Positions 23,652 through 27,917 of a stretch of 27,917 nt of DNA are shown in pieces; the stretch's first letter is position 1; each line of letters starts with the position of its first letter. The notes under the pieces were generated by a model, which saw nothing but the letters and a program-made list of their open reading frames with translations, had not been told where the DNA came from and ran no database searches. Position numbers and translations under genes: made by a program. Origin of the DNA: DASTQL01 sp035462375 (GTDB lineage Bacteria > Actinomycetota > Actinomycetes > Jiangellales > Jiangellaceae); contig DATHUJ010000105.1 of NCBI GenBank assembly GCA_035462375.1, forward strand, positions 1 to 27,917. The letters run 5' to 3'.

Positions 23652-24932
23652 ATGACCACGCCGACCGGAGCCACCGCTCCCGGTCGAGGTCCGCGGCGGC
23701 TGGAGCTGGTGCCCTTCCGCGCCCTCCGCTTCGACCCGGCACGGGTGGGTGACCTGGCCGCGGTGACGTGTCCGCCGTACGACGTCGTGGGACCGGACGG
23801 GACCGCCAGGTGGGAGGCCGCGCACCCCTACAACGTGGTCCGTCTCGTGCTCCCGCGGCCCGGCGCCGGGGACGACGCCCACCAGCACGCGGCGAGCCGG
23901 CTGGACGCTTGGCGGTCCAGCGGTGTGCTGGTCCGGGACGAGCGACCGGCGCTCTACGTGTACGAACAGCAGCTCGGCTCGGCCCTGACCCGAGGGCTCG
24001 TGGGAGCGGTCTCCTTGCACGAGCCGGGCGAGGCCGTCGTGCTGCCACACGAGGACGTCTTCCCGGGACCTGTCCAGGACCGGACCGAGCTCATGGCTGC
24101 CACCGGTTCCCAGCTCGAGCCGATCCTGCTCACTTACGAGGGGGCTGGGCCGGCCAGTGACCTCGTCGACCGTGCGGTCGGGGAACCGCCCGCGATGGAG
24201 ACCCGGACCGACGACGGTGCGTCGCACCGGGTGTGGCGGATCACCGCGGACCCCGACCTGCACACCGTGGCGAACGACCTGGCGAAGCGGCAGGTGCTGA
24301 TCGCCGACGGGCACCACCGCTACGCGGCGTATCTCGCGCTGCGCGAGCACCCGGCCACCGCCGGTCGCCCGGGCACGTCCCACGGGCTCGCGCTCGTCGT
24401 GGACGCCCACCGCCACCCCCTCGAACTCGCCCCGATCCACCGGTCGGTGGCAGGGCTGGCCACCGCCGAGGCCTGGCAACGCGCCCGGGCAGGCTTCCAC
24501 GGGGTCCGCGTGCTCGGCGCCGAGAACCCGCTCACCGCGGTCGCCGCCGCGGGGCGGGAGGGCCCGGCACTCGCGGTGGGCGACGGCACGGCGTGGTCGC
24601 TCCTCACCGACCCCGAGCCGGACCTGGTCCGGCGGGCACTCCCGGCAGACCGGTCCCAGGCCTGGCGCGAGCTGGCCGCGAGCCTCGCCCACGAGCTGCT
24701 GATGAGGGTGCTGTGGGGAGTCGTCGACATCGACGACCGGGTCGACTTCCACCACGACGCGGAGGAGGCCGTGGCCCGCGCCCGCCGCAGAGGAGGGGTC
24801 GCGCTGCTGCTCCCCCCACCACGCCTCCCCAGCGTGCTGGCGGTCGCCGCGGCCGGCGAACGCATGCCACGCAAGTCCACCTCGTTCGGGCCGAAGCCGC
24901 GTACCGGTCTGCTGATGCGGCTGCTCGGTTGA
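23652..24932 (+). CDS. DUF1015 family protein (COG4198)
   Basis: A 426-residue soluble protein of the widespread DUF1015 family, whose biochemical role is not settled. Family motifs are clear and in order: PFRALRFDP near residue 21, CPPYDVV (40-46), HPYNVVRLVLP (about 58-68), LPHEDVFPGPV (131-141) and IADGHHRYAAYLALRE (217-232). No signal peptide or TM segment is seen. Two ATGs are possible, 23643 and 23652; the second is chosen because a -10 box sits 7 nt before it (leaderless). It diverges from the HAD gene across about 66 bp and converges on the SSB-like gene with only 2 bp between stops. Confidence 0.92.
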   Translation: MTTPTGATAPGRGPRRLELVPFRALRFDPARVGDLAAVTCPPYDVVGPDGTARWEAAHPYNVVRLVLPRPGAGDDAHQHAASRLDAWRSSGVLVRDERPALYVYEQQLGSALTRGLVGAVSLHEPGEAVVLPHEDVFPGPVQDRTELMAATGSQLEPILLTYEGAGPASDLVDRAVGEPPAMETRTDDGASHRVWRITADPDLHTVANDLAKRQVLIADGHHRYAAYLALREHPATAGRPGTSHGLALVVDAHRHPLELAPIHRSVAGLATAEAWQRARAGFHGVRVLGAENPLTAVAAAGREGPALAVGDGTAWSLLTDPEPDLVRRALPADRSQAWRELAASLAHELLMRVLWGVVDIDDRVDFHHDAEEAVARARRRGGVALLLPPPRLPSVLAVAAAGERMPRKSTSFGPKPRTGLLMRLLG

Positions 24933-24934
24933 GC

Positions 24935-25294
24935 TCACCCGGCCCCACGGACGAGCCGTCGGGCGGCGCTCAGCTCGATCTCGTAGCGGCTCTGCGGCGC
25001 CCCGGACGCGCGCCAGAACCGGCGGCGCAGGGCACCGGACACCTCCACGACGTCCCCCTCGGACCACCGGCTCACGGCGCGCCGCAGTGCCGCGGTCCAC
25101 GCGGCACAGGCGAGCGTGTCGACCCTGGTCCGGGCCCCGCGCCCCGCCGGCGGCCTGGGTCGCTCGACCACGAGTCGAACGGTGACCACGAGGTCTCCGC
25201 TCGGCAGCTCGGTTGCCACCGGCTCGGCGGCGACGCGGCCGACGAGATGGACCTCGTTGCGGTGCTCCGGACTGGCGAGGGGCGGGGTGGTCAC
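24935..25294 (-). CDS. SSB-like OB-fold protein without acidic tail
   Basis: The 119-residue product resembles the OB-fold core of single-stranded-DNA-binding protein: NEVHLVGRVAAEPVATELPSG (about residues 13-33), then a strand VVTVRLVVER, VDTLACAAWTAALRRAVSRW, and GDVVEVSGALRRRFW. It lacks the flexible Gly-rich linker and the acidic DDDIPF-type tail that recruit partners in the main SSB, so it is probably a second, tail-less paralogue. The GTG at 25294 has GAGGAG 6 nt upstream, which fixes the start; the open frame further upstream has no SSB features. A 172-bp gap separates it from the TPR gene. That gap contains a TGTCCACA (DnaA-box-like) element. Confidence 0.85.
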   Translation of the reverse strand: MTTPPLASPEHRNEVHLVGRVAAEPVATELPSGDLVVTVRLVVERPRPPAGRGARTRVDTLACAAWTAALRRAVSRWSEGDVVEVSGALRRRFWRASGAPQSRYEIELSAARRLVRGAG

Positions 25295-25466
25295 GGGCGG
25301 CTCCTCGAGCGGGGTCCTCGGGATGGGACGGTGCCCGTCAGAGTGCCGCGAGAGGTGCCCGGAACACGGACACACGGCATCGACCTGTGGACACCGGCGA
25401 GCCCCGGCCGCGGCTGTGGAGGGCCGGTTCAGGCGCGGCCGGGTATCGGCGGTCGCACGGCGACCG

Positions 25467-26249
25467 TCACGTCCCGTCCCCCCGAGGCGCCGGCTCCTCG
25501 TCGTCCTCCACGAGGAGGATGCCGTCGAGCGCCGCCGCCCGTTCGGCCGCGTCGGTCTCCGCGTCCACATCAGCGTCAGCGGCCCGGACGAACCAGCGCC
25601 GCGCTTCGTCCTCGCGCCCGGCGGCGAGCAGCGCGTCGGCATACGCGTAGCGGAGGCGGGCGACCCAACCGCCACTGCCCCGTGACCTCAGCTCGGGGAC
25701 CTGCAGCGAGACGACGGCCGCGTCGAGCTCGCCGAGGTCGCGACGCGCACCCGCCGCCACGATGATCATCTCCACCCGACCCGGGGTGTCGAGCTCGGCG
25801 ACATCGGGATCAGCGGCGAGGTCCAGGGCGCGTCGGGGCCGCCCCAGCCCGCGCTCGCAGTCGGCCATCATCGGCAGGTACTCCGGCGACCCGGTGATCC
25901 TCCGGGCCGCTCGGAGCTCCGACAGGGCCTCGGCATAGCGGCCTGACGTGTAGGCCGCCACGCCGACCGCCTCCCGTACGACGCCGACCCTCGCCGCCCG
26001 TCGGCGCGCCGCGAGCGTGTGCTGGAAGGCGAGCTCGGGGTCCTCGTCGAGGAGGCGGCCGGCCATCACCAGGTGACGCGACACCACCCCGGCGATCTGT
26101 CCGGGGAGCGTGCGGAGCTCCTCGCGCACAGCATGGTCCAGCTCCCGACCGGTCACCTCGTCGTCGATCTCGGGGTCCCGAGGACGATCCGTCCGGGAGG
26201 GCGAGCGGTTACCGCCTCTGCGGCGTTCATCGCCCCGGTGGTCCACCAT
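25467..26249 (-). CDS. TPR-like repeat protein (Rv1691-like by position)
   Basis: A 260-residue protein with a polar, charged N-terminal 40 residues and then helical hairpins of tetratricopeptide type: LAFQHTLAARRRAARVGVVREAVG, AAYTSGRYAEALSELRAARRI, LPMMADCERGLGRPRRALDLA and YADALLAAGREDEARRWFVRAADAD. The A-x(3)-G-x-Y/R-x-x-A spacing of TPR units can be read in several of these. TPR proteins act as scaffolds; the partner is unknown. The ATG at 26249 is preceded by GAGAGGACGGC, and the frame upstream (to 26516) lacks TPR features. Its position at the head of the HAD-tlyA cluster matches Rv1691. Confidence 0.88.
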   Translation of the reverse strand: MVDHRGDERRRGGNRSPSRTDRPRDPEIDDEVTGRELDHAVREELRTLPGQIAGVVSRHLVMAGRLLDEDPELAFQHTLAARRRAARVGVVREAVGVAAYTSGRYAEALSELRAARRITGSPEYLPMMADCERGLGRPRRALDLAADPDVAELDTPGRVEMIIVAAGARRDLGELDAAVVSLQVPELRSRGSGGWVARLRYAYADALLAAGREDEARRWFVRAADADVDAETDAAERAAALDGILLVEDDEEPAPRGDGT

Positions 26250-26657
26250 GCCGTCCTCTCCTCCCCGCCGGTCCGACGTCCGGTGTCGTTCCGGGGCCGC
26301 CCGGGTGATGGTGTCAGGTGGGCGGAACGGGTCGAGGGCCCCCCTGTGTGGGGGCTTCAATCGCCGTGAGCAGGCCGCCGCGCAGCAGAGCGTGAGTTCC
26401 TGCCGATCGGCCGCCGTCACGGGCGTCCCGTACTCGGCGCACTCGTCCCGGGCGACTCCGCTGACCTCTCCAGTGCCGGTCGTTCGCTCCCAAGCGGGGG
26501 ACGGCTCCTTCAGCAAGGGCGGTTCTCCGACGGCCCCGGCGGCCTCCCCGGCGCGGAAGCCCTCGCGGGTGGAGCTCAGGTAGGGGACTGCTCCTTCATG
26601 GTGTCGTGGGCCGGACGGCAGCCACGGTCTGAGCGCGGTGTTGCAGTTCGGTTGCCG
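26250..26657. other. 408-bp gap between WD40 and TPR genes
   Basis: The longest stretch without a confident gene. I see no tRNA, no insertion-sequence end and no ORF with recognisable motifs; short open frames on both strands have low-complexity, unrelated translations. The one clear structure is a hairpin GCCCCC (26338-26343) with GGGGGC (26350-26355) around a 6-nt loop. It has no T-tract and sits about 90 bp upstream of the TPR start. The gap probably holds the end of the WD40 transcript and the TPR promoter, but no convincing -35/-10 pair was found. Confidence 0.5.
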
Positions 26658-27917
26658 TCAGCCGCCGGCGGGGAAGTCCGGGCACGTGCGGCGGTAGGGC
26701 TCGCCGCCGAGGTGGGTCGTCCACTCCTCGTGGGTGAGGTTGCGGCCTGCGGCTGCGCAGGCCTGCTCCTCCCACTGCCCGGGGTCGAGCCGCAGCTCCC
26801 AGGCGCGGTCACTGCCGACCACCACTCGGGTGCCGTCGGGTGAGATGGTGGCTCCGCTGGCGCGACCCGCGACCGGACCGCCGATGGGGGCGAGCGGGTC
26901 GGTGCGCCAGATCCGGGTCTCGCCGGTGAAGTCGTCGATGCTGACGAACCGAGTTCCGTCCAGGCTGAACCGGGGGCGGATGACCGGCCACGGAAGTCCG
27001 CGGTAGGTGTCCAGCACGGACAGCTCCGCGTCGCGCAGCCGGACGGTGCCGTCCTGGTCGCTGGTGAGGACTCGCCCGTCCGGTGTGAAGTGTGCGGTGA
27101 CACCCACGCGGGTCCTGCCCAGCCGATCCCAGTCGGGCACCGACCAGGTCGCCGCGTCGGTGCCGGTCGTGGCCACCAGCAGCGGCGCCGGCGCGGCGTC
27201 GTCGGTGAAGTCCACCTCGGTGACGAAGCCGTCGCCGCCTCCGACCAGGTCGGTGAGGGTGGTCTCGAGGCGGAGGTCGCCGGCGTGCCGGACCTCGACG
27301 GATCCGTCGATGTGCCCGGTGGCCAGCCAGGTGTCATCGGCCGACCACGCGATCGCGCTGCCCACCCACGGTGCGAGCTGGCCGGTCTGCGCCGGGTCGG
27401 TGACCGGCTCCCCGGTGGCGGCGTCGTACACGCCGACCCAGCCGTCACACGGCTCGTCGAAGATGGACGCGGGCCCAGCGCACCACACCGCCGCGATCCG
27501 GGATCCGTCGGAGTTGAAGGCGACGCCGCTGAAGGAGGTGTGCTCGGGGTCGTCGAACGGCAGCGTGGCGATCGGCTGCAGGCTCTCCGAGTCGAACAGC
27601 CGGACGCCGGCGCCGAAGCCCCACATCGCCAGCACCCGCCCGGTCGGGTCGAGCCGGGCGTTGCCGACCCCCAGCTCGTCGAGCGAGGTCAGCCCGGGGA
27701 CCTCGGGCCGCAGCTGCCACGCGGTCACCGCACCGTCGAGTCCACCGGTGACCAGCGTGTCGAGACCGGTGTAGGCCACTGTCGCACCGCGGCCGACCGG
27801 CTCGAGCGCTACCGGTGCCCGTCCCGGGAAGACCTGCCAGCGGTCGACCCGGGTGGTCGCGGCCACCGCCAGCTCGCTGCCCGTCTCGTCCACGCTCACC
27901 CCCAGCACGGCGTTGTC
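26658..27917 (-). CDS. WD40 beta-propeller protein, C-terminal part (5' end outside the window)
   Basis: The frame runs from the right edge to a TGA at 26658 and gives about 419 residues, almost all WD40-like blades. Examples are TGGLDGAVTAWQL, GVAFNSDGSRIAAVW, IAWSADDTWLATGHIDGSVEVRHA, AHFTPDGRVLTSDQDGTVRL, PRFSLDGTRFVSIDDFTGE and ATISPDGTRVVVGS. The end, with WEEQACAAAGRNLTHEEW and EPYRRTCPDFPAGG, is the tail I associate with large actinobacterial proteins that place a transcription-regulator or nSTAND ATPase domain before a WD40 sensor. A GTG at 27908 exists, but the codons before it continue the same propeller pattern, so the gene very likely starts beyond the window. It is not part of the conserved Rv1691-Rv1713 block. 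Confidence 0.85.
   Translation of the reverse strand, partial: DNAVLGVSVDETGSELAVAATTRVDRWQVFPGRAPVALEPVGRGATVAYTGLDTLVTGGLDGAVTAWQLRPEVPGLTSLDELGVGNARLDPTGRVLAMWGFGAGVRLFDSESLQPIATLPFDDPEHTSFSGVAFNSDGSRIAAVWCAGPASIFDEPCDGWVGVYDAATGEPVTDPAQTGQLAPWVGSAIAWSADDTWLATGHIDGSVEVRHAGDLRLETTLTDLVGGGDGFVTEVDFTDDAAPAPLLVATTGTDAATWSVPDWDRLGRTRVGVTAHFTPDGRVLTSDQDGTVRLRDAELSVLDTYRGLPWPVIRPRFSLDGTRFVSIDDFTGETRIWRTDPLAPIGGPVAGRASGATISPDGTRVVVGSDRAWELRLDPGQWEEQACAAAGRNLTHEEWTTHLGGEPYRRTCPDFPAGG

Noticed and set aside
23586..25100. Upstream extension of the HAD frame opposite DUF1015
   Set aside because: DUF1015 on the plus strand has clear family motifs over this stretch; the extension has none.
26250..26516. 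Open frame upstream of the TPR start as an N-terminal extension or gene remnant
   Set aside because: No similarity to TPR or any family I know, a poor start context, and a good ribosome binding site before the ATG at 26249.
26614..26659. 7-bp inverted repeat GACGGCA/TGCCGTC at the end of the WD40 gene
   Set aside because: The 32-nt loop and short stem make a poor terminator, and there is no T-tract.

Overview
The window is 27.9 kb of very GC-rich DNA with GTG starts at most genes. It comes from the core chromosome of an actinomycete. The gene order matches a block I know from Mycobacterium tuberculosis (Rv1691-Rv1713) and Streptomyces: TPR protein, HAD phosphatase, small protein, tlyA, nadK, recN, steA, mctB/steB, pyrG, Nudix hydrolase, xerD, parA-like gene, scpA, scpB, rluB, cmk and der. 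The alanine dehydrogenase has the length of the mycobacterial enzyme and its key residues at the same positions. The genus cannot be fixed from sequence alone; a non-mycobacterial actinomycete, such as one related to Nocardioidaceae or Geodermatophilaceae, is a guess. I see no rRNA, tRNA, CRISPR array, insertion sequence or prophage gene.

Layout. Nearly everything is read right to left on the minus strand. From the right edge: the C-terminal half of a WD40 beta-propeller protein cut by the window end (26658-27917); a 408-bp gap; a TPR protein; a tail-less SSB-like protein; then a plus-strand DUF1015 gene that looks leaderless. A long minus-strand run follows: HAD phosphatase, phasin-like protein with tandem repeats, 49-aa protein, tlyA, nadK, recN, steA, steB/mctB-like, MraY-like, MurJ-like, GT4 glycosyltransferase, pyrG and Nudix. 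A plus-strand two-TM protein (9422-10036) sits between the Nudix gene and ald. The left part is ald, xerD, ParA-like ATPase, ribbon-helix-helix protein, scpA, scpB, rluB, aroH, tyrA, cmk and der.

How it fits together. Eleven neighbouring gene pairs share exactly 4 bp (GTGA or ATGA), so much of the window is translationally coupled. Themes are chromosome segregation (XerD, orphan ParA, RHH protein, ScpAB), ribosome and rRNA maturation (Der, RluB, TlyA), DNA repair (RecN), central metabolism (PyrG, NadK, Cmk, Ald), tyrosine synthesis (AroH, TyrA) and envelope/division (SteA, SteB-like, and a three-gene set for a lipid-linked sugar).

Best candidates for something under-described: (1) the GT4 / MurJ-like / MraY-like trio coupled by 4-bp overlaps to the SteB-SteA division genes; (2) the ParA-RHH pair coupled to condensin genes, with a good promoter and a 10-bp repeat pair at its start; (3) a PhaF-like protein with a histone-H1-like repeat tail. 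All functions are inferred from motifs and context; no database search was run.
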